Below, piece after piece: positions 1 to 8,077 of a stretch of 34,966 nt of DNA. The position numbers and the translations under genes are program-made. This DNA comes from Akkermansiaceae bacterium UBA7890 (GTDB lineage Bacteria > Verrucomicrobiota > Verrucomicrobiia > Verrucomicrobiales > Akkermansiaceae), in assembly GCA_002501065.1 (NCBI GenBank), contig DLRK01000127.1:1-34966 (forward strand), in the 5' to 3' direction. Within the stretch, counting starts at the first letter, position 1; each line of letters begins with the position of its first letter. Below the pieces are notes generated by a model. It saw only the letters and a list, made by a program, of their open reading frames with translations, was not told where the DNA came from and did not search any database.

Positions 1-201
1 GATGTCCAACTGGGGGCTGACCATGCCCTGGACATGTCCGTCTTCGATACCGACTACGAAACCCAGGTTATCCAGGTTCCGGTCGAAGTCATTAACGAGA
101 CCGAGGATGTTCGCATCGAGTTCAACTTTGTCAGTGATGGAACCGCTGACGCTTTCAGTGGCCTTTCCATTGATGACGTCAGGGTGGACGTCACAGACTA
201 G
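1..201 (+). CDS. C-terminal end of a secreted or surface protein (partial)
   Basis: Frame 1 is open from the first base of the window to a TAG at 199-201, giving 66 residues of the C-terminus of a gene that starts upstream. The sequence is acidic and beta-rich and ends FSGLSIDDVRVDVTD. An 'F-x-G-L-x-I-D-D-V-x-V' ending is typical of MAM-like or jelly-roll carbohydrate-binding domains that close secreted hydrolases and adhesins, where the Asp pair often contributes to a calcium site. The visible fragment is too short to name the protein. It converges on the large haem protein with only 15 bp between the two stop codons, and no terminator hairpin is visible there. The overlapping frame-2 reading is not credible because it is Arg/Ser/Pro-rich and runs into the opposite gene. 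Confidence 0.7.
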   Translation, partial: DVQLGADHALDMSVFDTDYETQVIQVPVEVINETEDVRIEFNFVSDGTADAFSGLSIDDVRVDVTD

Positions 202-216
202 AGAAAGACCGTGTTC

Positions 217-3200
217 TCAGGACTCCTTCCCCAACGAGGTCAGATAACGCACCAGGTCGATCAGTTCATCACGCCGGAGGGAGGCCGTCAGTCCGGGCGG
301 CATCAGCGATACCGGGCTACGGTCGATCCTTGCAATTTCACCACTGGGAATGGTGATCACCTTGCCGGTGGGATCCCGCATAAGGGTCGCAGAGTCCGTC
401 TTGCGCTGGAGGAGTCCCGCCACACTGGTTCCGTCTTTCCTGGTCACCACCGCAGTCTCGTAACCTTGCTTGATCGTGCTGCTGGGATTCAAGAGTGATT
501 CCAGCAGCGATTCGGGCGTCGCATAGGTCCCAACGCTGGTGAGATCCGGACCTACCACTCCTCCCCGGTTGTTTACGAGATGGCAGGTGGTGCAGACCAG
601 AGCCTTGCGTTCAAAAACCTCCCGCCCCCGGGCAATGCTTCCCCTCTTCGCAACTTCTGCAAGAAGTTCACGTCGCTGCTGGGAGGAAAGATCCTGGGAG
701 AGCGGTTCAAGACTTCCCGCCTTGTTCAGGACTGCAATCAGGGCACTCACCTCTCGACCAGAGGCATACGCGCGCCGCACTCCCTCAATCGCGCTCTTCT
801 CCGGCAGGATCGCTCGCTCCAGGGCCGCTGAAAGGGCTGCCGGGCCACGCTCATGGGTGAGGAAAGACTCCATCACAATCCCTACCTGCACCTCTTCCTT
901 GAGCTGGGCAAGAAGCGCCGCAGCCGGAAGCGCGGCTTCCGAGGGATCGCTTCGCGCCCAGGCTGCCACCGCATGACTGCGAAGGACCGTCCTTCGACCA
1001 GGCTCGCTGAACTCTTTCAATCGACCGTAGTGCCCCAACCTGCCCAGGGCTCGGCAGACCGCGGATACCGTGAGGGGATCGGCCTGAGGGGCCCCCGCCA
1101 TAATCACCAATCTGGCTTGGGCGGAGGAGAGCTTCCAGATTCCCGCCAGTTCCACGGCCGCCCGCACCACCTCTGCATTCCTACTCTCGAGCAAGGACAG
1201 AATCTCCTTCCCAGTCCCGGGAACCCGATCGTTCTCCGCAGCGCCCCGGGCCACCGCAATCAGCAAGGCAGGTCTCCTGCCTGCCAGCTTCACCATGGCC
1301 CTGAGATCATCCTCCTCACCAAGGGCAGAAATGGTGGCCACTGCCTGTGGCAAATCGTCCGCCTCGATCCCTCCCGAGCTGACCAGCTCCACCAGGCGGC
1401 CCACGGCCCTGGGATCGTTCACCTCACGCAGCGCGTAGGCAAGGCGGCTGGGCACTCCCTCAAAAACCCGCTTCCCGGATTCCATGGCGGGCAGCCATTG
1501 GTCCCGCAGGTGCCGGACGGTTAATTCGAGGGCATATTTCAGGTTGTTGTCCGTAGGATGATCCAAGGCACGCAGGGCAAGGTTGGCAGCCTCAAGCGAA
1601 CCCACATCCCGCAGACCATTAACCGCTTCGAGTCGAACCTGAGGATGTTCATCATTGGCGGCGTGGCCCAGGATGACGAGCGGATCGATCTCCCCGGCCT
1701 GCGAGTCCCAGATCGCGGCAGCCCGCACTGCGGCAGCCCGTGCCTGAGCCGAGGGCGAGCGCAGGATGATCTCCAGGAGCCCGGGCGGGGCAACCCGGTT
1801 ACCCATGAGAAGCCAGAGGGCCTCCAGACGATGGTGCTCAAAGTGCGGGTCGGCGCGGTCCAGATTCTCCACCCACTCAAGAACCGGCTTCATCATTCCC
1901 TCGCCGGGACGGGAGGCGAGCTCACGCTTGACCTGGGTACGCGTGCAGGGTTCCGGGGACTTGAGCAGGTCCAACAGATCCTGGAAAGGTGCGCCTGCGA
2001 TAGCCGGGGCTGAGAGCAAGGGCCGGTCTTCTGCAGTGATCCGCCAGATGCGTCCGTGTGATTTGTCACGCAGCGGATGATAGAAATCGACCTCCCCGTG
2101 GTCGATGATGGCGTTGTACCAGTCGACCACGTAGATCGCGCCCCGTGGCCCCATCTTGATATCGACCGGCCGGAAGGATCGATGGCTGGAGTGGAGGACG
2201 GTCTCGACCTCCTCGGCCCGGTAGCCACTCCCACTTTCCTCCAATTCATAACGCACCGTGCGATTGGCCCTGAAGTCATTGCCCAGGAAACTTCCCTGCC
2301 AGTGGTCGGGAAGGTGGCGCCCGGCCACGAATTCTCCCCCCGTATTGTTGGGTTTTCCACGGATGAGCCCATCGAGAACACGATGTGCTCCAACCGCCGA
2401 ACGAAAGGCAGAGCCCGGGAAAACGTAGTGTGGCCCCTGCCCGGCCGCCCCATCGGTGGCAAAGGACTGGCCCCAGCGGTTGAAGGCAAACCCCCAGGGA
2501 TTGACCATGCCGGTGGCGAACGGCTCAAGCCGCAGGGTTTCCGGGCGGAAGCGCCAGATCCCACTTCCATTTATGCGACGCGGACCATGTACCGTATCGA
2601 TGAAGCTGTTGATATAGATCGACTGCGTGAAGTGCAGATCTCCCCATGGCGCCCAGCGCAATCCGTGAATCATGTGGTGGACGTCGGCGTTACCAAATCC
2701 CGAGAAAATCACGTCCCGCGACTCGGCCACATCGTCACCGTCCGAGTCAGTCAAAAAGAGGATCTCGGTGGCACTGCATACGTAGGCTCCGCCCGGCACC
2801 GGCATGACTGAGTGGGGAACAAGCAGCCCTTCGGCGAAGACGGTATGCTTGTCCGCTACCCCGTCTTCATCGGTATCTTCCAGGATCACAATACGATCGT
2901 TGGGTTTCTCCCAGGGCCGGGGATGAGGGTAGGTCGAGGAGGTCGAGACCCAGGCCCTCCCCCGCAGATCCCAGTTCAGGTTGATGGGATTGGCGATCAT
3001 CGGGTCCTTGGCGAAAAGATTGACCTGGAACCCCTCCGCAACCTTGAGAGCAGAGAGCTCCTCCTTGACGTCGGGAGCCGGGATCTGCTTCGGAACTTCG
3101 TGATCAGGATACTGTCGAGGGGCAGACCACGCCCGCAGGCCGCGGAATTCGTGACGGTGGGCCCGGGGGACACGCAGGAGAGCCATCTGCTCTTCGGCCC

Positions 3201-5313
3201 CCTCCACCAGATCTTCATACTCCTCCATTTCGTGTGCGAAGTGACCCATCTCGTGCCGACGAAAGAGAAAGATGTAGGTCTTGTTGAGCGGTCGGATCTT
3301 GGCCCGGTGGTAACCGTTTTTCCGGACAATCACGCGGCGAAGAGCCTCCGCCTGCTCCAGATCGGGCCCTGCTTCAACGATTCCCGTCCCGGGTGGCTGG
3401 GACGCCCGCCCGATGAGATCGCCGTCATGGTAGAGATTTCTGCCTCCGCCAAGACCGATGGGTGAGGCGACGCTGGGGAGTTGATCGAGCACAATGGTCC
3501 CCCGGGCACCATTCTTCGTTTCCTGCACATCAGCGACCCGAAGGCCTTTCCCCCCGACCCGGGCCAATCCGCCTCCATCCTCGTGACTGGTGATCTCCAC
3601 CTGGCCGTTGAGATCCAGGTCATGGGCGATCATGGAGGTCAGGTCACGGTATCCCTTCTCGGTCAGATCAATGGCCACGCGGTAGTTGTCCGCCTCCTCA
3701 CCTTCGAACCCCTGCAGGTCGATCACCTCGTGCCTGCGCTTGATTCCCTGTTCCCGAATAAAACGTGCGGCCTGTCTGAGTCGCACATTGCGCCCGGCCA
3801 CCGTGGGAGGGACCGGATGCCTTTCACCCTGTGGAACGGGGGTGAGGAGAATCAGATTCGCCCCGGTCGTTTCGAGGTCATCCAGCAGGCGTCGATACCC
3901 GATCTGGAATTCCTTCATCTCCGGCTCGCTCTCGAGATAGGCTGCCTCCGCCCCATAACCTACCATCATGGTGGTGGGCTTGGCGGACCGGACCTGCGAG
4001 AGCAGTTCCTGATAGCCGGCCCCGGGATCACTTCCCCGTGGACGCCACGTTCCCGGACCACGGGCTGACTGAAACTCGCCGCGCGCGGTGCCTGTCACAT
4101 CATCCCCCGGCCAGCCCAGGTTCCGGACGGTGATCTCGTGATGCGGCCAGCGGGACAGCACTGCCGACTCGAAAAAGCCGTGCTTCTCCATCCCGTAAAC
4201 CAGGCTGCCGCCCAGCAGCACGATCCGGTTGGGGGCCACCTCCGGGACCACCACCGCCTCATTGCTGACCTCTCCATCGAACTTCCAGTGCGCCGCCAGT
4301 GGTTCCTTGATCCCCTCCGGTTTTCCCAGCGCCAACGCCGCGATCTGCTCCTTCGTCAGGCCGCCTTCATAAATCCGCAGATCATCAATCCCTCCCTGGA
4401 AAAACTCACTCCGTCCACGATCCGATCCAATAAACGCCGGGGCATTCCCGCCGGGGCTCAAGGTTCCCGGCTGCTTCTGCTCACCGATCAGCACCCCATC
4501 CACGTAGAGCCGGAGCATCTCCTGCGCGAAGGTAACCGCCACGTGGTGCCAGGCTTCGTCACCCAGCTTCCTTCCCTCGTAGGGGGCTCCAAATTCGACA
4601 TATTTCCCCCCGATGGAAAACCCGCACCAGAGCCCCCAGAAAGGCCCCTCCCTGCCGATGGCAAGAAGGCGGCGCGCCCCATCATCCTTGCGATAAATGC
4701 ACTGCCAACTGTCGGTCAGACGCTCCGGCTTGATCCACGCCGCAATCGTCGTGGCAGGCAGGCGGAGGCCACCATAGTCTGCCGCCGAAATTCGCGCCTG
4801 GTCGCTGAGGGCAACCGCCTTGCCGTCCTTCCCATCGACAAACCTGACTGCACCGTGCATGGAGGTAGGCCGCGGGATCGCCTTCACGGAAAGGTCAGCG
4901 ACAGGAATCGAGATCTGCTGCGGCTTGCTCCAGTCTCCGGGGAGCCCCTCGCGGTCCCACGTGCGGAGCTTCCACCACACCGTGCTTCCCGCCTCGAAGG
5001 CTTTGCCCCGGCAGAGACACTCTCCCCGGATGATCACTCCCTCGACCGGCTTGTCGGGAAGGGAAGCCATGCGCTGTCCGCTGTCCCACAGGTCACCAAC
5101 ATCCAGGGCCAGCCTCCTTTCATCGCTCGCCACCAGAACGCGGTAGCCTTGTTGACCCGGTGCGAGCCAGGAGAATCGGTACTCGTGCAGGGTGAGTCCC
5201 AGCCTGTTCGGCACAGGCACCGCCTTGAGATCGGAAGGCCCCGACGCAGCTCCGAGGGAAGCCGTCAACATCCAGAAGAGAGAGCCCACAGTGAGGGCAA
5301 AGCGGGAATTCAT
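217..5313 (-). CDS. PVC-type secreted multidomain haem protein (Fn3-like, LamG-like, SGNH-like, propeller, HEAT, cytochrome c)
   Basis: A 1698-residue exported protein. Modules in order: signal peptide (1-23); Fn3-like domain resembling the N-terminus of alpha-L-rhamnosidases (about 28-138); LamG/concanavalin-like jelly roll (about 150-330, ending FFQGGIDDLRIYEGGLT); SGNH-hydrolase-like domain with the extra C-terminal part seen in PVC proteins (about 361-735); six-bladed-type dehydrogenase propeller (from about 756, with DTDEDGVADK-like calcium loops); HEAT-type helical repeats; and a cytochrome c domain with CTTCH at 1574-1578 and a candidate distal Met at 1671 (SLMPPG). This order is known from Planctomycetota and Verrucomicrobiota, where such proteins are annotated as membrane-bound dehydrogenases; their substrates are mostly unknown. 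The lectin-like N-terminus suggests binding of a polysaccharide outside the cytoplasm. The SGNH part lacks key residues (see findings). The ATG at 5311-5313 is followed directly by the signal peptide. Confidence 0.9.
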   Translation of the reverse strand: MNSRFALTVGSLFWMLTASLGAASGPSDLKAVPVPNRLGLTLHEYRFSWLAPGQQGYRVLVASDERRLALDVGDLWDSGQRMASLPDKPVEGVIIRGECLCRGKAFEAGSTVWWKLRTWDREGLPGDWSKPQQISIPVADLSVKAIPRPTSMHGAVRFVDGKDGKAVALSDQARISAADYGGLRLPATTIAAWIKPERLTDSWQCIYRKDDGARRLLAIGREGPFWGLWCGFSIGGKYVEFGAPYEGRKLGDEAWHHVAVTFAQEMLRLYVDGVLIGEQKQPGTLSPGGNAPAFIGSDRGRSEFFQGGIDDLRIYEGGLTKEQIAALALGKPEGIKEPLAAHWKFDGEVSNEAVVVPEVAPNRIVLLGGSLVYGMEKHGFFESAVLSRWPHHEITVRNLGWPGDDVTGTARGEFQSARGPGTWRPRGSDPGAGYQELLSQVRSAKPTTMMVGYGAEAAYLESEPEMKEFQIGYRRLLDDLETTGANLILLTPVPQGERHPVPPTVAGRNVRLRQAARFIREQGIKRRHEVIDLQGFEGEEADNYRVAIDLTEKGYRDLTSMIAHDLDLNGQVEITSHEDGGGLARVGGKGLRVADVQETKNGARGTIVLDQLPSVASPIGLGGGRNLYHDGDLIGRASQPPGTGIVEAGPDLEQAEALRRVIVRKNGYHRAKIRPLNKTYIFLFRRHEMGHFAHEMEEYEDLVEGAEEQMALLRVPRAHRHEFRGLRAWSAPRQYPDHEVPKQIPAPDVKEELSALKVAEGFQVNLFAKDPMIANPINLNWDLRGRAWVSTSSTYPHPRPWEKPNDRIVILEDTDEDGVADKHTVFAEGLLVPHSVMPVPGGAYVCSATEILFLTDSDGDDVAESRDVIFSGFGNADVHHMIHGLRWAPWGDLHFTQSIYINSFIDTVHGPRRINGSGIWRFRPETLRLEPFATGMVNPWGFAFNRWGQSFATDGAAGQGPHYVFPGSAFRSAVGAHRVLDGLIRGKPNNTGGEFVAGRHLPDHWQGSFLGNDFRANRTVRYELEESGSGYRAEEVETVLHSSHRSFRPVDIKMGPRGAIYVVDWYNAIIDHGEVDFYHPLRDKSHGRIWRITAEDRPLLSAPAIAGAPFQDLLDLLKSPEPCTRTQVKRELASRPGEGMMKPVLEWVENLDRADPHFEHHRLEALWLLMGNRVAPPGLLEIILRSPSAQARAAAVRAAAIWDSQAGEIDPLVILGHAANDEHPQVRLEAVNGLRDVGSLEAANLALRALDHPTDNNLKYALELTVRHLRDQWLPAMESGKRVFEGVPSRLAYALREVNDPRAVGRLVELVSSGGIEADDLPQAVATISALGEEDDLRAMVKLAGRRPALLIAVARGAAENDRVPGTGKEILSLLESRNAEVVRAAVELAGIWKLSSAQARLVIMAGAPQADPLTVSAVCRALGRLGHYGRLKEFSEPGRRTVLRSHAVAAWARSDPSEAALPAAALLAQLKEEVQVGIVMESFLTHERGPAALSAALERAILPEKSAIEGVRRAYASGREVSALIAVLNKAGSLEPLSQDLSSQQRRELLAEVAKRGSIARGREVFERKALVCTTCHLVNNRGGVVGPDLTSVGTYATPESLLESLLNPSSTIKQGYETAVVTRKDGTSVAGLLQRKTDSATLMRDPTGKVITIPSGEIARIDRSPVSLMPPGLTASLRRDELIDLVRYLTSLGKES

Positions 5314-5435
5314 GGTGCCACGCTATCCCGCGGAACTTCCTTTGAAAAGCCGGGGAAAGCCATTCCAGGGGATGCCCATGCAATATGGCCGATAATCCAT
5401 TCTGGATCACCGGGGGGACCCTGTTATCAGTGCGA

Positions 5436-6377
5436 ATGCCGTCTCGTGCACACGTCACTGCATTGATCCTGGGTGTCTCCTTCCTTTCTGCCGTCCACGC
5501 CGTTGCCGACGACGGGCAGGACCAGTTCGTGGTGGCCGGCTACCTGCCCCACTACCGGGTGACTGAGGTAGTTCCGGAATCTCTCAAGCCCCTCACCGAT
5601 CTCATTTACTTTGGTCTGACACCGCCGGCAGACGGGAGGCTGGCCGGGACGCCCGTCGATCCCGCCGTCCTGAAGAAGCTTCACGAGATCAAACGCGTCA
5701 CCGGCTGCCGTCTTCTCCTCTGCGTGGGCGGATGGAATCGCTCGCAGGGATTCGTTGCCCTGGGTCCCCGGGAGAAACTCCGCAAGCAGTTAGTGGCTGA
5801 GCTGCTGGCCTTCTGCCGGAACAACGGGTTCGACGGAGTCGACTTCGACTGGGAGCACCCGAAAGGGCCCGCAGAACTGGCTGCCTACCGGGCCCTCCTG
5901 GCCGACACCCGGAAGAGCTTCGGGCCTCCCGGACTCCTGGTCACGGTCGCCCTGGCCAGCTGGCAGAACCTCGGCAAGTCGGCCTACACCACAGTGGACC
6001 GGGTGCACCTCATGTCCTACGACCACGATTATCCGCAGGCAACCCTGGAGAAGACCCGCAAGGATGTGGATCGCCTCATCGGCTGGGGCTGCCCCTCCGG
6101 GAAAATCGCCATGGGACTGCCCTTCTACGGTCGCAACAGGGCCCGGGGGGCGCACTCCTACCGCCAGCTCGTGGGCAATCGAATGCCCGATCCTGACCGC
6201 GATGAGATCAACGGCTATGCCTTCAACGGACCGTCCACTCTCGCACGAAAGATACGTCATGCCCGGCAACGAAAACTGGCCGGGGTCATGATCTGGGAGG
6301 CAGGGCAGGACCATCCACGAGAAGAGTTCTCGCTCCTGAAGGTGATCGGCCGACAGGTCGGCAGGGGCGCCCGTTAG
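5436..6377 (+). CDS. GH18 family glycoside hydrolase (chitinase-like), secreted
   Basis: A 313-residue exported GH18 TIM barrel. The catalytic signature FDGVDFDWEH fits DxxDxDxE, with D133, D136, D138 and the acid/base E140 all present. Other family landmarks are the early strand VAGYLPHYR, CVGGWNRSQGF (the SxGG-like strand), MSYDHDY, GLPFYGR and the terminal GVMIWEAGQD. Family members cleave beta-1,4 N-acetylglucosamine polymers such as chitin or peptidoglycan-related glycans by substrate-assisted catalysis. No chitin-binding module is attached, so the protein is a bare catalytic domain. The chosen ATG at 5436 starts a good signal peptide (MPSRAHVTALILGVSFLSAVHA). An in-frame ATG at 5385 adds 17 residues that spoil it, so it was not used. 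The gene is divergent from the large haem protein and its stop overlaps by 4 bp the stop of the convergent beta-helix gene. Confidence 0.9.
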   Translation: MPSRAHVTALILGVSFLSAVHAVADDGQDQFVVAGYLPHYRVTEVVPESLKPLTDLIYFGLTPPADGRLAGTPVDPAVLKKLHEIKRVTGCRLLLCVGGWNRSQGFVALGPREKLRKQLVAELLAFCRNNGFDGVDFDWEHPKGPAELAAYRALLADTRKSFGPPGLLVTVALASWQNLGKSAYTTVDRVHLMSYDHDYPQATLEKTRKDVDRLIGWGCPSGKIAMGLPFYGRNRARGAHSYRQLVGNRMPDPDRDEINGYAFNGPSTLARKIRHARQRKLAGVMIWEAGQDHPREEFSLLKVIGRQVGRGAR

Positions 6378-7726
6378 TCCTCGATGAGGTTGTCCTTCAC
6401 CGTCACTCCCGGGTCGACGAGCACGGGGGCGGGAACATCCGGGGATATGATATTGCCGGTTACCAGGTTGGCCCTGCCCTCGCCCCGGAACCGGATCGCC
6501 CCCTTCGTCTTCTTCACCTCCCGCCAGTCCGCGATCGTGCAGCCGCTGATGTTGGTCTGGCTGCAATCCCGCGCATCCACCCCGTAGGGGACGCCTCCAA
6601 GGAACTGGCAACCGGAAACGTTGATGCGTCGGCACTGCTCCAGTTCAAGCAGGGAGGCTCCGCTCTTCTGTCCTCCGGGTTCCTGGTCCTCGATGGTGCA
6701 GCCGTTGATGAGACAGTCGTGCGAATTCACCAGCCGGACACCCGTGTGCATGCTGGACGTGTGACGGCGGAAGCTGTTTGTCCCGATCGTCAGGTGGCTT
6801 GAGTTCTCGACCAGGAGATTGCGCTGGTCGCAGGAATAGATGCAGTTCCCGCTGATGACCACGCCGGAACATCCGGTCAGGTGCACATTGTTCTCCTGGC
6901 TTCCGATGACATTCCCGGCGATGGTCCATAATCCCGGCGGACGATCCTTCCCCGGTTGATTCAGGATCCGGATATTGGCTCCTCCGGGCGAAACGGTAGC
7001 CTGGATCGTGTTGGAGGCCATCGTGAGTTCGTTGACGCTGGAGCCCTCCGCGGTGGTATCAACGTAGACCTCGGCAGTTGGTTCCGGTTGCGTGCCGTGG
7101 GCGCGATGATTGTTGTATTCGATATCGTTGCCCGTGATCTGCAGGTTGCGCACTTCCGATCCCTCAATACGAATACCACCCAGCCGATTGTAGCTGATGT
7201 GACTGCCTGCGATGTTGATCTGGTGGAGATTCACCCGATCGAGAAAGATCCCCACCCCGGTATTAAAGTAGAGGTGGCAGTGGCTGATCAGCACATTGCG
7301 ATTCCGTTCGTGCAGGCGAATCCCATGGCGGACCTTGCGGATCAGGACCCCCTTGAGGACCGCCTGCATCGTCTCGATCAGTTCAATGCCGTCGGCTTCG
7401 GCATGAGCTCCCTCGATCACCAGGTTCCTGATCGTGGGCAGACACTGGTCCCATACTTCCGGTTGGATGGTCCCCGGGTCGCCCGTCCCGCCATGAGACC
7501 CGACCAGACGAAAGGCCGGACCGACCCCCTCCATCATCACCACGCCCTGTCCACCGCCGTCGAGACAGACGCGCCGCTCGAGGGGCACCTCGATGGGACG
7601 GGTGATCCGAAAGGTCCCCCTCGGAAACTCCAGAACGCCGTCACCGGTGGCCACCGCATGCTGGATGGCCCTGGTGTCGTCCGCCTTCCCATCACCGATC
7701 GCTCCGAAATTGCGCACGTTGCTCAT
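6374..7726 (-). CDS. Right-handed beta-helix protein, pectate lyase superfamily
   Basis: A 450-residue protein opening with VRNFGAIGDGKADDTRAIQHAV, the N-terminal cap signature of the pectate-lyase-3/pectin-lyase-like fold (as in polygalacturonases and phage tailspikes). It continues as short, irregular beta-strand repeats rich in Asn, Gly and Ile, such as LQITGNDIEYN and NVHLTGCSGVVISGN, which are parallel beta-helix coils. Such proteins bind or cleave acidic polysaccharides. No catalytic Asp set could be assigned with confidence, so the activity is open. The ATG at 7726 is the first before the conserved cap. There is no signal peptide after it, and the upstream in-frame sequence is not protein-like, so the protein looks cytoplasmic unless it is exported another way. 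No clear ribosome-binding site is visible. The gene converges on the GH18 gene with a 4-bp overlap. Confidence 0.82.
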   Translation of the reverse strand: MSNVRNFGAIGDGKADDTRAIQHAVATGDGVLEFPRGTFRITRPIEVPLERRVCLDGGGQGVVMMEGVGPAFRLVGSHGGTGDPGTIQPEVWDQCLPTIRNLVIEGAHAEADGIELIETMQAVLKGVLIRKVRHGIRLHERNRNVLISHCHLYFNTGVGIFLDRVNLHQINIAGSHISYNRLGGIRIEGSEVRNLQITGNDIEYNNHRAHGTQPEPTAEVYVDTTAEGSSVNELTMASNTIQATVSPGGANIRILNQPGKDRPPGLWTIAGNVIGSQENNVHLTGCSGVVISGNCIYSCDQRNLLVENSSHLTIGTNSFRRHTSSMHTGVRLVNSHDCLINGCTIEDQEPGGQKSGASLLELEQCRRINVSGCQFLGGVPYGVDARDCSQTNISGCTIADWREVKKTKGAIRFRGEGRANLVTGNIISPDVPAPVLVDPGVTVKDNLIED

Positions 7727-8077
7727 GATCTCTGGTTGGGTGCGGACCCGGACCGCCGGAACAGTGTCGGGAGAAAGACGGGGGCTGGCGAGCGTTTCTA
7801 ACGTCGATCCTCCCCCCAGGGGCAGATCCCCTCGTGTTGCAGGAATGGCGCTCCCTCTCGAAAGATCACCGGGCTCAAGAAGGGCCCCGAAGCAGTCCTC
7901 GGAAGCTGACATTCCAACTCGCCAAACAGGGCCATCCCGATAATGATGGCAGTGGGAATGCCGTTGGAATTTTTCTCTCGAACAAATCGTGTCCTGCGAA
8001 GCGCTCCACCCGGAGAATCTTCTCGCCGTAATGAATGTCGATCCCTGTGGCTGATGAGCGTGTTGTCCTGCGCCGCA
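7727..8077. other. 351-bp divergent intergenic region
   Basis: This lies between the start codons of the beta-helix protein and the large secreted unknown protein, so it should hold both promoters. No convincing -35/-10 pair, operator or hairpin was found. Minus-strand frames stay open across most of it, but the translations are low-complexity and lack any family signature, as expected for GC-rich DNA. Confidence 0.5.

Noticed and set aside
5385..5435. Upstream ATG for the GH18 gene
   Set aside because: The extra 17 residues would precede an otherwise perfect signal peptide.
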